Shown: one piece after another, positions 27,817 to 36,126 of the stretch
Layout: every line of letters starts with the position of its first letter
Position numbering within the stretch: the first letter of the stretch is position 1
DNA from: Nostoc carneum NIES-2107
GTDB lineage: Bacteria > Cyanobacteriota > Cyanobacteriia > Cyanobacteriales > Nostocaceae
Length of the DNA stretch: 64,000 nucleotides
Assembly: GCA_002368155.1 (NCBI GenBank)
Contig: AP018180.1
Coordinates: 434,001-498,000, forward strand
Direction of reading: 5' to 3'
Program-made: the position numbers and the translations under genes
The notes under the pieces: model-generated
Told to the model about the DNA's origin: nothing
The model's input: the letters and a program-made list of their open reading frames with translations, nothing else
Databases searched by the model: none

Positions 27817-27939
27817 TGATTAGTCATTTGTCAACTTCCCAATGACAAAGCGCAAAGTCTGAGCGGAGGAAACCTCCGATCAGAACTTTGTAAGAGATGA
27901 CTAATCACTAATAAAGAACAACAGAGAGAGTAAAACACA

Positions 27940-28524
27940 ATGCTAAAGTTCCTGAAGCAAGTTGGCGATTATGCCAAGGAAGCAGTACAAGCTGGTCGTT
28001 ACATTGGTCAAGGGTTATCTGTAACCTTTGACCATATGCGTCGGCGGCCAATTACTGTACAGTACCCTTACGAAAAATTAATTCCTGGTGAACGTTTTCG
28101 CGGCAGAATTCACTTTGAGTTTGATAAATGTATCGCTTGTGAAGTTTGTGTGCGCGTTTGCCCCATCAACCTACCTGTAGTTGATTGGGAATTTGATAAA
28201 GCCAGCAAAAAGAAAAAGCTCAATCACTACAGTATTGATTTTGGAGTTTGTATCTTCTGCGGTAACTGTGTGGAATATTGCCCAACCAACTGTCTTTCCA
28301 TGACAGAAGATTACGAGCTATCCACTTATGATCGCCATGAGTTGAACTATGATAACGTGGCCTTGGGACGCTTACCTTACAAGGTAACCAACGACCCAAT
28401 GGTGACACCACTGCGCGAATTAGTTTATCTGCCTAAAGGTGTCATGGAACCCCACGATCTACCTGCTGATGCTCCCCGTCCTGGTGCGCGTCCAGAAGAC
28501 CTGGTAGAACAAACAGAAAAATAA
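27940..28524 (+). CDS. ndhI: NDH-1 subunit I (NdhI)
   Basis: A 194-residue peripheral-arm subunit carrying two [4Fe-4S] clusters. The ligands are C64-C67-C70-C74 and C104-C107-C110-C114, in [12 protein letters not shown] and [12 protein letters not shown]. It passes electrons toward the plastoquinone site next to NdhA. The C-terminus is Pro/Glu-rich, as in cyanobacterial homologues. It starts 123 bp after ndhA. Confidence 0.97.
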   Translation: MLKFLKQVGDYAKEAVQAGRYIGQGLSVTFDHMRRRPITVQYPYEKLIPGERFRGRIHFEFDKCIACEVCVRVCPINLPVVDWEFDKASKKKKLNHYSIDFGVCIFCGNCVEYCPTNCLSMTEDYELSTYDRHELNYDNVALGRLPYKVTNDPMVTPLRELVYLPKGVMEPHDLPADAPRPGARPEDLVEQTEK

Positions 28525-28536
28525 AAGTGGTGAGTC

Positions 28537-28612
28537 AGCCGTCAAAAGTCCAAAGTCCAGATTTGGTCAATTGACTCTTGACACTTGACTCTTGACACTT
28601 GACTTTTGACCA
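28537..28612. repeat. TTGACTC/TTGACAC heptamer array
   Basis: Tandem TTGACTC, TTGACAC and TTGACTT units in the ndhI-ndhG gap, preceded by complementary GTCAAAAGTCC units, so a hairpin is possible between two co-transcribed genes. Confidence 0.65.
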
Positions 28613-28639
28613 ACGACAAGTGATTGAGGACAAAAAACA

Positions 28640-29290
28640 GTGAATCTAGCAGAAGGAGTACAGATTGTTTCCTTTGGCATACTGGCTGTAATGATGATTG
28701 GGGCAGCATTAGGCGTAGTGTTGTCTTCTAGTATCGTCTATTCAGCCTTTTTGCTGGGTGGGGTGTTCATCAGCATGGCTGGGCTGTATTTATTGCTCAA
28801 TGGCGACTTTGTAGCAGCAGCACAAGTGCTGATTTATGTTGGTGCAGTTAACGTGCTGATCTTGTTTGCGATTATGTTGGTTAACAAGCGGCAGGATTTT
28901 GCACCATTTCCTAGTGCTGGACTACGGAAAATCTTTACTGGTGTAGTCAGCTTGGGATTGTTTGGGCTGTTAAGCACCATGATCTTGGCAACTCCTTGGG
29001 CTTACGCAACTAATCCCGTAACTGGCGAAAGTTCAATAGTTGTGATTGGCCAGCATTTCTTTACGGATTTTCTCCTACCTTTTGAATTGGCTTCCGTTTT
29101 GTTGTTGATGGCGATGGTGGGAGCAATTATTCTGGCACGTCGCGAATACTTACCAGATGCAGGAACTACCGAACAGGCACAAACTGTTTTAACTCTGCCA
29201 GAACGTCCGAAAGAAATGGCAGCAATCGGTAACATTCGCAATGACTCTGGCGATACTCCCGTATATCGTGGCAGTTCTCGCCGCGAATAA
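28640..29290 (+). CDS. ndhG: NDH-1 subunit 6 (NdhG)
   Basis: The 216-residue membrane subunit (NuoJ/ND6 family) has about five helices, the conserved AAQVLIYVGAVNVLILFAIM segment in the third helix, and a soluble C-terminal tail. The start is GTG at 28640; no better ATG lies in frame. It follows ndhI by 115 bp and precedes ndhE by 51 bp. Confidence 0.95.
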   Translation: MNLAEGVQIVSFGILAVMMIGAALGVVLSSSIVYSAFLLGGVFISMAGLYLLLNGDFVAAAQVLIYVGAVNVLILFAIMLVNKRQDFAPFPSAGLRKIFTGVVSLGLFGLLSTMILATPWAYATNPVTGESSIVVIGQHFFTDFLLPFELASVLLLMAMVGAIILARREYLPDAGTTEQAQTVLTLPERPKEMAAIGNIRNDSGDTPVYRGSSRRE

Positions 29291-29341
29291 GGCAAAGCAA
29301 CAACTAACAAACGATATCTCAAATAAAAACTCCAAAGATTC

Positions 29342-29647
29342 ATGCAACTCCAGTACTTTTTATTACTTGCAGCTGCTTTATTTTGTATAGGCATCTACGG
29401 TTTGATTACCAGCCGCAACGCTGTGCGGGTACTGATGTCAATCGAGTTGCTGCTGAATGCTGTTAATTTGAATTTAATGGCATTTTCCAACTTCTTGGAC
29501 TCAACATTAATTAAAGGTCAAGTGTTCACAGTTTTTGTGATCACCGTGGCCGCAGCCGAGGCGGCGGTAGGTTTAGCGATCGTGCTTGCCATTTATCGCA
29601 ACCGTGATACCGTCGATATGGAGCAGTTTAATCTCCTGAAGTGGTAA
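29342..29647 (+). CDS. ndhE: NDH-1 subunit 4L (NdhE)
   Basis: A 101-residue, three-helix proton-channel subunit (NuoK/ND4L family). It shows the conserved [26 protein letters not shown] segment with the buried Glu (SIELLLN) and a second [17 protein letters not shown] Glu-bearing helix. It ends 6 bp before the NAD kinase gene, suggesting co-transcription. Confidence 0.96.
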   Translation: MQLQYFLLLAAALFCIGIYGLITSRNAVRVLMSIELLLNAVNLNLMAFSNFLDSTLIKGQVFTVFVITVAAAEAAVGLAIVLAIYRNRDTVDMEQFNLLKW

Positions 29648-29653
29648 TTTTGC

Positions 29654-30574
29654 GTGCAACTCAAGCAGGTAATCATTGCTTATAAGGCACGGGATGCCCA
29701 AAGTAAACGTTGGGCAGAAATCTGTGCTAAACAACTAGAAAATCGCCAGTGTCATGTGTTGATGGGGCCTAGCGGCCCAAAAGATAACCCTTATCCGGTG
29801 TTCTTAGCTTCCGCAGGTCAACCAATTGATCTGGCATTGGTGCTTGGTGGTGATGGCACTGTATTAACAGGTGCCAGACATCTTGCTCCAGCTGGCATCC
29901 CCATTCTGGGAGTGAATGTGGGAGGTCATCTGGGGTTCTTAACTGAATCCGTTGAAGAATTTCAAGATACGGAAAAAGTTTGGGATCGGCTATTTGAGGA
30001 TCGCTATGCTATCCAGCGGCGAATGATGTTGCAAGCGGCAGTTTTTGAGGGTTATGGCCCGAATTTAGAACCAGTCAGCGAACGCTATCTGGCTTTGAAT
30101 GAATTCTGTGTCAAACCCGCTTCTGCCGATCGCATGATTACCTCAATTTTAGAAATGGAAATTGACGGTGAGGTAGTCGATCAATATGTTGGTGATGGGT
30201 TAATTATTTCTACTCCCACGGGTTCCACTGGTTACACCGTTTCCGCCAATGGCCCAATTATGCATGATGGTATGGAAGCGATTACCATCACTCCCATTTG
30301 CCCCATGAGCCTTTCTAGCCGTCCCCTAGTCTTACCCCCTGGTTCTGTGGTCAGCATTTGGCCTTTGGGGGATTATGATTTGAGTACTAAGCTTTGGACA
30401 GATGGGGTTTTAGCTACTTCAATTTGGCCAGGACACCGCGTTGATGTGCGGATGGCTGATTGTCGAGCTAAATTTATCATTTTGCGGGAGAACAATTCAT
30501 ATTATCAAACGTTGCGAGAGAAGTTACTTTGGGCAGGTACTAGGGTTCGCTACAGTAATAATCACCGCAATTGA
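29654..30574 (+). CDS. nadK: NAD kinase
   Basis: The 306-residue enzyme phosphorylates NAD to NADP. Family motifs are LALVLGGDGTVLTGAR (GGDGT) and GDGLIISTPTGSTGYTVSANGPI. The start is GTG at 29654, 6 bp after ndhE, so translation may be coupled. Its place behind ndh genes links pyridine nucleotide supply to NDH-1. Cyanobacteria usually encode two NAD kinases; this one cannot be assigned to a subtype by eye. Confidence 0.94.
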   Translation: MQLKQVIIAYKARDAQSKRWAEICAKQLENRQCHVLMGPSGPKDNPYPVFLASAGQPIDLALVLGGDGTVLTGARHLAPAGIPILGVNVGGHLGFLTESVEEFQDTEKVWDRLFEDRYAIQRRMMLQAAVFEGYGPNLEPVSERYLALNEFCVKPASADRMITSILEMEIDGEVVDQYVGDGLIISTPTGSTGYTVSANGPIMHDGMEAITITPICPMSLSSRPLVLPPGSVVSIWPLGDYDLSTKLWTDGVLATSIWPGHRVDVRMADCRAKFIILRENNSYYQTLREKLLWAGTRVRYSNNHRN

Positions 30575-31155
30575 TTGTCTGATATCTGGACAATTACGCA
30601 TCTACCAATTGCCAAAGTGATATCCTTCCTTGATTCTTGCCTATCTGAAGGGACAAGAAACATGATGGAAATATAGTGCGTAGGCGTAGCCCATCGTAGA
30701 TATCGCACTATTAGTCATCCTAACTATTGTGGAAAATTTGTCATTGCCAAATGATAGATAATTCAATGGTCTTTATCAGACCTTTAAAAAATATACAAGC
30801 CCCCGGATACTTCCGAGGGTTTTTTATCTCTCTGTGGGAATGTTATGCCAAAGCTATGAATGCATAACATTTATTAAAAATTTTGTATCTTATTGCCAGA
30901 TTTTTTTAGCAATTCTGTTCATAATACAAACACCCTATCTCATACCAAGTTGCAATCAAAAGTAGTATCGTCATTGCGACCAGAACGCAGTCAAGGGAAG
31001 CAATCTCATTAATTTCGAGCTACTACCACAAACCGCAATTTAGTATCAAAATTCTATAATCTTAAATTTCTCTTAACATCAGGAAGCGCTTTTGATGTTT
31101 AATTGTTGATTTTTTTACTACTAGGATACTTTTCCAATTTCCCGCAGGAAGACAG
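30575..31155. other. 581-bp gap behind nadK
   Basis: Contains a GTGCG...CGCAC-flanked inverted segment (30677-30709) and a clear terminator (30800-30826). No gene is seen. The last 300 bp are AT-rich and lead to the GNAT gene. Confidence 0.5.
30800..30826 (+). terminator. Rho-independent terminator
   Basis: GC-rich stem CCCCCGGA / TTCCGAGGG with one mismatch (30800-30807 with 30811-30819), then TTTTTTT. It is 225 bp past nadK, so it either ends a long nadK 3' UTR or a short independent RNA. Confidence 0.75.
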
Positions 31156-31947
31156 ATGGAAATCTCTTGCCACAACATTTATCAGCCACTTAGTCCTCCT
31201 TTATTATTTCAAGATTTTCCAATTTTACAAAGCCAAAATTATATTTTAAAACTTGCTTCAACAGAAGAAGAATTAGAATCTATATTTCGTTTACGCTTTG
31301 AAGTTTTTAATCTTGAGTTAAATTTAGGTTTCTCTAGTTCTAGCCTTAACCAAATGGATCGAGATAGGTTTGATAGTGTTTGCCATCATTTAATGTTGGT
31401 TTCTCAAGCTACTGGTAAAACTATAGGAACGTATCGGATGCAAACCTATACTATGGCTTCCAAAGGATTAGGTTTTGATGCTGCTGATATATTTAATCTT
31501 AATGGTATTCCCGAGTATGTGCTGCAAATGTCTGTAGAAGTTGGACGTGCTTGTATAGCTAAAGAATACCGCAATAGTCAATCACTTTTATTACTATGGC
31601 AAGGGCTAGCAAATTATTTGATTCTTAGCGGCTGCAAATATTTTTTTGGATGTGCCTCACTGTTGACACAAAATCATTGGCAAGCTACTTGTGCTTATAA
31701 TTATTTTCAGCGTCATAATTTAATGCATCCGAGCATTTTAGTATATCCAAATTTACAATACTCTCTAGAAATTAGTTCAGATTGCCCAGATTCTTGTAAT
31801 GTAAATATTCCTAATATTTTGCAAGCATATTTAAGTATTGGTGCAAAAATATGTAGTCTTCCAGCTATTGATAGGCAGTTCAAAACCATCGATTTTTTAA
31901 CTATATCAAGTATAGAAGAGTTTATTAAATGGCATTTGCCTAGTTAA
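31156..31947 (+). CDS. GNAT-family N-acyltransferase (OlsB/Acetyltransf_5-like)
   Basis: The 263-residue protein has the order of the ornithine-acyl/autoinducer-synthase-like GNAT branch: YILKLASTEEELESIFRLRFEVF at the start of the domain, GTYRMQTY strands, the SVEVGRACIAKEYRNS acyl-carrier-binding region, and YFFGCASL. Relatives transfer acyl chains from acyl-ACP to amino acids (lyso-ornithine lipids) or act in exosortase-associated gene sets. Substrate is unknown. It is unusually AT-rich relative to the ndh genes. No olsA-like acyltransferase is adjacent. Confidence 0.78.
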   Translation: MEISCHNIYQPLSPPLLFQDFPILQSQNYILKLASTEEELESIFRLRFEVFNLELNLGFSSSSLNQMDRDRFDSVCHHLMLVSQATGKTIGTYRMQTYTMASKGLGFDAADIFNLNGIPEYVLQMSVEVGRACIAKEYRNSQSLLLLWQGLANYLILSGCKYFFGCASLLTQNHWQATCAYNYFQRHNLMHPSILVYPNLQYSLEISSDCPDSCNVNIPNILQAYLSIGAKICSLPAIDRQFKTIDFLTISSIEEFIKWHLPS

Positions 31948-32125
31948 GTGAGTAGCGCGGTATTTTAATTATGAATATTAACCAATAATTTATGTTTATT
32001 CAAATAGATATGCTGAATTATGGGTATTCACTTTAATATTAGAAGGTGCGTTGCGCTACGCGACAACACATCCTACATTTACTATGGGTTTAATGCAAAA
32101 TATAAAATCCTAAATTTTTTGAAAG

Positions 32126-32749
32126 ATGACTCTCTCTAATGAATTATGGATAGCAAATCAAGATTTAGCTCAAGCTTGTTTAAATCATCCTTTTATGCAA
32201 GGTATTGCTAAAGGTACTCTGGAGCAAGATAAATTTGCTTACTATGTAGGACAAGATGCTTTTTTCTTAGAAGCTTTTGCTCGTGCTTACAGTATCGCCG
32301 CCGCTAAAGCACCAGACTGGCAAGGATTTACAACATTTCATAGTCTAGCTGATGGGGTTTTGCAAGAATTACGGCTACATGAGGGATATGCTGCTGAGTG
32401 GGGAGTAAATTTGCATTCTGTACAACCAGGAGCAGCAACTCGTCGGTATACTGACTTTTTATTAGCAACGGCTTGGGGTGGAGATGTGGGTTTAACGGCT
32501 GCGGCGATGTCTCCTTGTATGCGTTTGTATGCGTTTTTAGGAGAACAGTTAGCTAAAGATGGCATTCCGGATCATCTTTATGCAAACTGGATTCGGACTT
32601 ATAGCAGTACAGATTTTCAGCCTTTAGCAGCACAATTAGAAAGTTTAGTTGATAGTTACGCTAGCGCTACAACGTTGGTACGCTCTACTTACCGTTATGC
32701 TATGTTCTGTGAACGTGATTTTTTTCAAGCGGCGTGGGAAGGTTTGTGA
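32126..32749 (+). CDS. tenA: TenA family protein (thiaminase II-like)
   Basis: A 207-residue all-helical protein. Family landmarks are YYVGQDAFFLEAFARAY with D44, the catalytic Cys in MSPCMRLYAFLGE (C131), and a C-terminal CERDFFQAAW. The Cys marks the TenA_C class, which salvages thiamin pyrimidines such as aminopyrimidine HMP precursors. No TPP riboswitch or other thiamin gene is seen nearby, so salvage is inferred from family only. Confidence 0.9.
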   Translation: MTLSNELWIANQDLAQACLNHPFMQGIAKGTLEQDKFAYYVGQDAFFLEAFARAYSIAAAKAPDWQGFTTFHSLADGVLQELRLHEGYAAEWGVNLHSVQPGAATRRYTDFLLATAWGGDVGLTAAAMSPCMRLYAFLGEQLAKDGIPDHLYANWIRTYSSTDFQPLAAQLESLVDSYASATTLVRSTYRYAMFCERDFFQAAWEGL

Positions 32750-32866
32750 GTGGGGTAAGGGGGAAAGGGTAAGGGGGAAAGGTAAAGACAAATCCTTTAC
32801 CATTTCAACTTTTCTCTAAACTAGTGCGATCGCTTTTATTATTGGGGCAAATATACAAAAGACGGC

Positions 32867-33604
32867 TCAAGCTGTTTGCATCCCAATATCGAAAGTTGCG
32901 GCGTAACCTTGGTTGGTTTTGGTGAGGTTAAGTAATAATTGCTGTCCACCATCGTTGAAAATTCCGTCTTGTGCGTTCTTGAGTGTGCGCTGTCCTTTGC
33001 TGGCGTATGGTGCTTGTGTATATACGCGATCGCTAATGGCATCATCAAAATATAGCTGTGAGGTAAATTCGTAACTCTGGTTTGATGTGCCTTCTGCGCG
33101 TACTTTAAAGTGAATATGCACTGTTCTACCTTGATACCAACCCGGATAAATGGTTGTGAACTGCACTGTTCCGTTTGTGTCTGTTACTTGATACCCGCGC
33201 AAAAACTTTTTACCGATGGTATTGAAGCGTGGATCTTCTACGTCTGAATACAGGCCTAGCGCGTCACAATGCCAAATATCTACGATCGCATTTGCTAAAG
33301 GCTGGCATTGATTATTATTAACTTGGGAAACTCGCAGTGTCAGTTGTAGCGGTACACCTTCTTTCACCGAACCATCTGCGGGATCGGATCTGATGTCAGA
33401 ACGTTTGAGTTTCTCATCAACAAAATACGGGCCTTCGGTCTGTTCTGGTCTAATTACACACCCAGGTAAACTGGATTGTGCTTGCACAGATTGAAATTTT
33501 CTGGGGAGACATCCTACAAGTATTGCAGTTCCAGCTACTCGAAATAAAGCTAGTGTTTGTCTGCGATTCAAAATCCAGTTTAGTTGCTGATTGTTGTTTT
33601 TCAC
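32867..33604 (-). CDS. Exported intradiol ring-cleavage dioxygenase-like protein
   Basis: The 245-residue protein begins at GTG 33604 and has a twin-Arg motif (NRRQTLALF) and hydrophobic stretch, so it is probably Tat-exported and may be a lipoprotein (VGC). The catalytic part resembles catechol/protocatechuate dioxygenases: GPYFVDEKLKRSDI, IWHCDALGLYSD, GYQVTDTNGTVQF, YPGWYQGRTVHIHFK. The two Tyr and two His iron ligands appear present (Tyr near GPYF, Tyr in GWYQGR, His in VHIHF). Its substrate is unknown; no catechol pathway genes lie nearby. Confidence 0.85.
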   Translation of the reverse strand: MKNNNQQLNWILNRRQTLALFRVAGTAILVGCLPRKFQSVQAQSSLPGCVIRPEQTEGPYFVDEKLKRSDIRSDPADGSVKEGVPLQLTLRVSQVNNNQCQPLANAIVDIWHCDALGLYSDVEDPRFNTIGKKFLRGYQVTDTNGTVQFTTIYPGWYQGRTVHIHFKVRAEGTSNQSYEFTSQLYFDDAISDRVYTQAPYASKGQRTLKNAQDGIFNDGGQQLLLNLTKTNQGYAATFDIGMQTA

Positions 33605-33611
33605 GTTCTTG

Positions 33612-33660
33612 ATGTTAACTGTTGACTGTTGACTGTTGAATGTGAACTATCAACAGTCAA
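33612..33660. repeat. TTGACTG/CAACAGT heptamer units
   Basis: Tandem GTTGACT units face a CAACAGTCAA unit just upstream of the dioxygenase start codon, so they would lie in its 5' leader. Confidence 0.55.
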
Positions 33661-33695
33661 AGATATGCAATGATGTGGTTTAACTGAATACCGAA

Positions 33696-34334
33696 CTATC
33701 GAATTTCTTCAGGGCGATCGCCTGGAGGATTGGCGGGAACTCCCAATGCATCCTTTAATTGTTGTTCTGTGACACCTAACTTAGTAGCTGCTGCTTTAAA
33801 ATCTGGTCGAGGTGGACGTTGATGATTTCCGCCTGCGCCGGGAGTGGGGGGATTGGCGGGAACTCCTAATGCATCCTTTAGTTGTTGTTCTGTAACGCCT
33901 AACTTAGTAGCCGCCGCTTTAAAATCTGGTCGAGGTGGATGCTGATGATGACCACCTTCACCTGGAGGATTTGCGGGAACTCCTAACGCATCCTTTAATT
34001 TTTGTTCTGTAATACCTAACTTGGTAGCCGCCGCTTTAAAATCTGGTCGAGGTGGACGCTGCTGATTTCCGCCTTCGCCGGGAGTGGGGGGATTAGCAGG
34101 AACTCCCAACGCATCCTTTAGTTGTTGTTCTGTAATACCTAACTTAGCCGCTGCTGCTGCAAAATCAGGATGAGGTGGTCTTCTTTGTCCGTCCTGTGGT
34201 TCATTGGGTGGTTGTGAAATCTGAGCAATGTGCTGAAATTTATTAGCAGCATCTACTTGCTGAAGTGAAATTAAACCAACTGTACCCAACAAAACAGGAA
34301 TTGCAGTAATAACTAATGCTCTACGAAATTTCAT
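33696..34334 (-). CDS. Exported protein with four 40-residue repeats
   Basis: A 212-residue protein with a signal peptide (MKFRR, then hydrophobic ITAIPVLLGTVGLISL). Residues about 50-212 are four tandem repeats of about 39-41 residues: PRPDFKAAATKLG(I/V)TEQ, then LKDALGVPANPP and a Gly/His/Gln spacer. Spacers alternate long and short, as if a two-unit block was duplicated. Each repeat could form a small helix pair; the KLGVTEQQLKDAL pattern occurs in exported bacterial proteins of unknown function. It shares an N-terminal start and upstream DNA motif with the next gene, so the two are probably co-regulated. Confidence 0.8.
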   Translation of the reverse strand: MKFRRALVITAIPVLLGTVGLISLQQVDAANKFQHIAQISQPPNEPQDGQRRPPHPDFAAAAAKLGITEQQLKDALGVPANPPTPGEGGNQQRPPRPDFKAAATKLGITEQKLKDALGVPANPPGEGGHHQHPPRPDFKAAATKLGVTEQQLKDALGVPANPPTPGAGGNHQRPPRPDFKAAATKLGVTEQQLKDALGVPANPPGDRPEEIR

Positions 34335-34386
34335 GATCGTTCCTCAATAGATAGTTTGTTTATATTTCTGATTAAGCCAACCCAAG

Positions 34387-34430
34387 ATTACAATTTGCCC
34401 TTGTGATGAATTACAGTTTTGTAATTTAAG
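34387..34430. promoter_or_regulatory. Conserved ATTACA / AATTAC-N6-GTAATT motif, copy 1
   Basis: ATTACA boxes at 34387 and 34410, 23 bp apart; the second is part of the palindrome AATTAC-AGTTTT-GTAATT (34409-34426). It lies 75-92 bp upstream of the repeat-protein start codon and matches the region before the next genes (copy 2). Confidence 0.6.
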
Positions 34431-34463
34431 CGGGTTGGCTGAGCAAAATTAGCAGTGTTGCGA

Positions 34464-34778
34464 TTAACGGTAATTGGGTTGTACCTGGATTTCTTCTAAA
34501 CCCAAATTATGTGGTTGCGGAGTTTGGGGATTTTGAGAATTTTGGTGTGTTTGAGGGCGTTGAGGAGAACGCTTTTTCTGTTGAGGACGGGGTTTTTGAT
34601 GCCTAGCCTGTGGTTTGTTATTAGGTTTTTGCTGTTCAGTAAGTGGTCTATCGGTTTGTTGGGCTATTTTTTCATGCTGATGGGCTAGTGCTTCAGCTTT
34701 GGCTTGACTAGGTGCAAATGCAAATGAACCAATCACAAAAGGAATTGCTGCTACGGCTAACATTTGACGAATTTTCAT
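34464..34778 (-). CDS. Small exported Pro/Gln/Lys-rich protein
   Basis: The 104-residue protein has a signal peptide MKIRQML-AVAAIPFVIGSFAFA with likely cleavage after AKA, and a mature part rich in Pro, Gln, Lys, Arg and His with no recognisable domain. The start at 34778 is chosen over a longer frame because MKIRQML aligns with MKFRRAL of the neighbour and because an AAGG box lies 11 bp upstream. The low-complexity basic tail may bind surface polymers or metals; this is inference. Confidence 0.75.
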   Translation of the reverse strand: MKIRQMLAVAAIPFVIGSFAFAPSQAKAEALAHQHEKIAQQTDRPLTEQQKPNNKPQARHQKPRPQQKKRSPQRPQTHQNSQNPQTPQPHNLGLEEIQVQPNYR

Positions 34779-34833
34779 AACAATCAACCTTGAGAAGTAG
34801 TGGTGTTGATATTTATGATTTAGCCACCCCAAA

Positions 34834-34876
34834 ATTACAAACCACTTAGTTTCTGAATTACAGTTTTGTAATTTGA
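34834..34876. promoter_or_regulatory. Conserved ATTACA / AATTAC-N6-GTAATT motif, copy 2
   Basis: ATTACA boxes at 34834 and 34857, again 23 bp apart, and the palindrome AATTAC-AGTTTT-GTAATT at 34856-34873, as in copy 1. It lies between the divergent exported-protein gene and the OmpR regulator gene, 50 bp before the latter, so it could act on both. Confidence 0.62.
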
Positions 34877-34922
34877 GCTACAGGGTAATCAATCTAAAAT
34901 AGAGCCATCAGTAAAGTAATGA

Positions 34923-35606
34923 ATGCTTGTACTTGTGAATGTTCTGTTTGTCGAAGATGAAGCAAAAATTGCTAACTTCGTCCGAGATGGATTGAAGGAG
35001 CAGGGATTTGTCGTAGACTATTGCGACAATGGTGATGAAGGATATCTCAAGGCATTAGATAACGAATACGATGCCCTAATTCTCGATATTATGGTGCCAG
35101 GGAAGGATGGGCTATCGATTCTCAAACAATTGCGGCAGAAAGGGCGGAATACGCCTGTAATCTTGTTAACAGCTCGGAATGAACTAGACGATCGCCTAGA
35201 AGGTTTAAACTTAGGGGCTGATGATTACATAGCCAAACCGTTTTTTGTGGAAGAGTTAGCAGCCAGAATCCATGCGGTAGTGCGCCGGAGTTTAGGCGAT
35301 CGCCAAAATTTACTTTCTGTCGGCCCCATCAAGCTGGATCGCATCACTCGAGAAGTTACTTGTGATGGACAGGTGGTTGAACTTACCACCCGTGAATTTA
35401 ATCTTGTGGAATATCTAATGCGTTCTCCGGGGCGAGTTTTTACCCGCACCCAAATTTTAGAGCACGTCTGGGGCTATGATTTCAACCCCAACACAAATGT
35501 CGTTGATGTCTGTATTCAACGCATCCGCAAAAAGATTGACTCCATAACTGGCTTAACTTGGATTGAAAGTGTGCGCGGAGTTGGGTATCGGTTTCGGAAT
35601 TCTTGA
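34923..35606 (+). CDS. OmpR-family response regulator
   Basis: A 227-residue regulator with a receiver domain (acidic pocket FVEDE, phosphoacceptor D55 in LILDIMVPG, Lys in DDYIAKPF) and a winged-helix DNA-binding domain ending VRGVGYRF. It is complete, unlike the remnant at 4505. The ATG at 34923 is used; a GTG at 34935 would give the more typical start MNVLFVEDE. Its kinase follows after a 520-bp repeat block. The conserved upstream motif suggests it controls itself and the divergent exported proteins. Confidence 0.92.
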   Translation: MLVLVNVLFVEDEAKIANFVRDGLKEQGFVVDYCDNGDEGYLKALDNEYDALILDIMVPGKDGLSILKQLRQKGRNTPVILLTARNELDDRLEGLNLGADDYIAKPFFVEELAARIHAVVRRSLGDRQNLLSVGPIKLDRITREVTCDGQVVELTTREFNLVEYLMRSPGRVFTRTQILEHVWGYDFNPNTNVVDVCIQRIRKKIDSITGLTWIESVRGVGYRFRNS

Positions 35607-35726
35607 GATTGGGGATTGGGGATTGGGGACTGGGGATTGGGGACTGGGGACTGGGGATTGGGGAATGGGGACTGGGGATTGGGGATTGGGGACTGGGGAT
35701 TGGGGACTGGGAATTGGGTAATGGGA
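35607..35726. repeat. Heptamer STRR array, plus orientation
   Basis: About 16 units of GGGGATT/GGGGACT begin immediately after the response-regulator stop codon and degrade into GGGAATT/GGGTAAT at the end. Confidence 0.88.
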
Positions 35727-35749
35727 GGTCAAGATTGAAATTTCAGGCT

Positions 35750-35997
35750 TAAAGCCGCAACTTCCAAGCTCAAAACCCCAACGTTCAGCCTCAAAACCTC
35801 AGCATCCAGGCTCAAAACCTCAACGTTCAGCCTCAAAACCTCAACATCCAGGCTCAAAACCTCAACATTCAGGCTCAAAACCTCAACATCCAGGCTCAAA
35901 ACCTCAGCATCCAGGCTCAAAACCTCAGCATCCAGGCTCAAAACCTCAACATTCAAGTTCAAAGCCTCAACATTCAGCCTCAAAGCTTCAAACAACA
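35750..35997. repeat. 21-bp minisatellite, ~12 units
   Basis: Units of 21 bp of the form CAGGCTCAAAACCTCAACATC with C/T and A/G variants. On the minus strand all units stay open and encode a seven-residue repeat (L-S/R-L-D/N-V/A-E-V), but there is no start signal or known family, so it is treated as a repeat, not a gene. Confidence 0.85.
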
Positions 35998-36021
35998 CCT
36001 TACGTTCATAACGCAAATTGT

Positions 36022-36125
36022 CCCAGTCCCCAATCCCCAATCCCCAGTCACCAGTCCCCAATCCCCAGTCCCCAATCCCCAGTCCCCAATCCCCAGTCCC
36101 CAATCCCCAATCCCCATTCCCCAAC
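36022..36125. repeat. Heptamer STRR array, minus orientation
   Basis: About 14 units of CCCCAGT/CCCCAAT, complementary to the array at 35607-35726. It ends one base before the GTG start of the histidine kinase. Confidence 0.88.
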
Positions 36126-36126
36126 C

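Noticed and set aside
31948-32125. TPP riboswitch before tenA
   Set aside because: The conserved CUGAGA and ACCUGA cores of the thi-box are not found.
35750-35997. Possible CRISPR array or a minus-strand coiled-coil protein (35729-36190)
   Set aside because: Contiguous 21-bp units without spacers. The frame is open only because 21 is a multiple of three; its C-terminal and N-terminal parts read into heptamer arrays and there is no ribosome-binding site.
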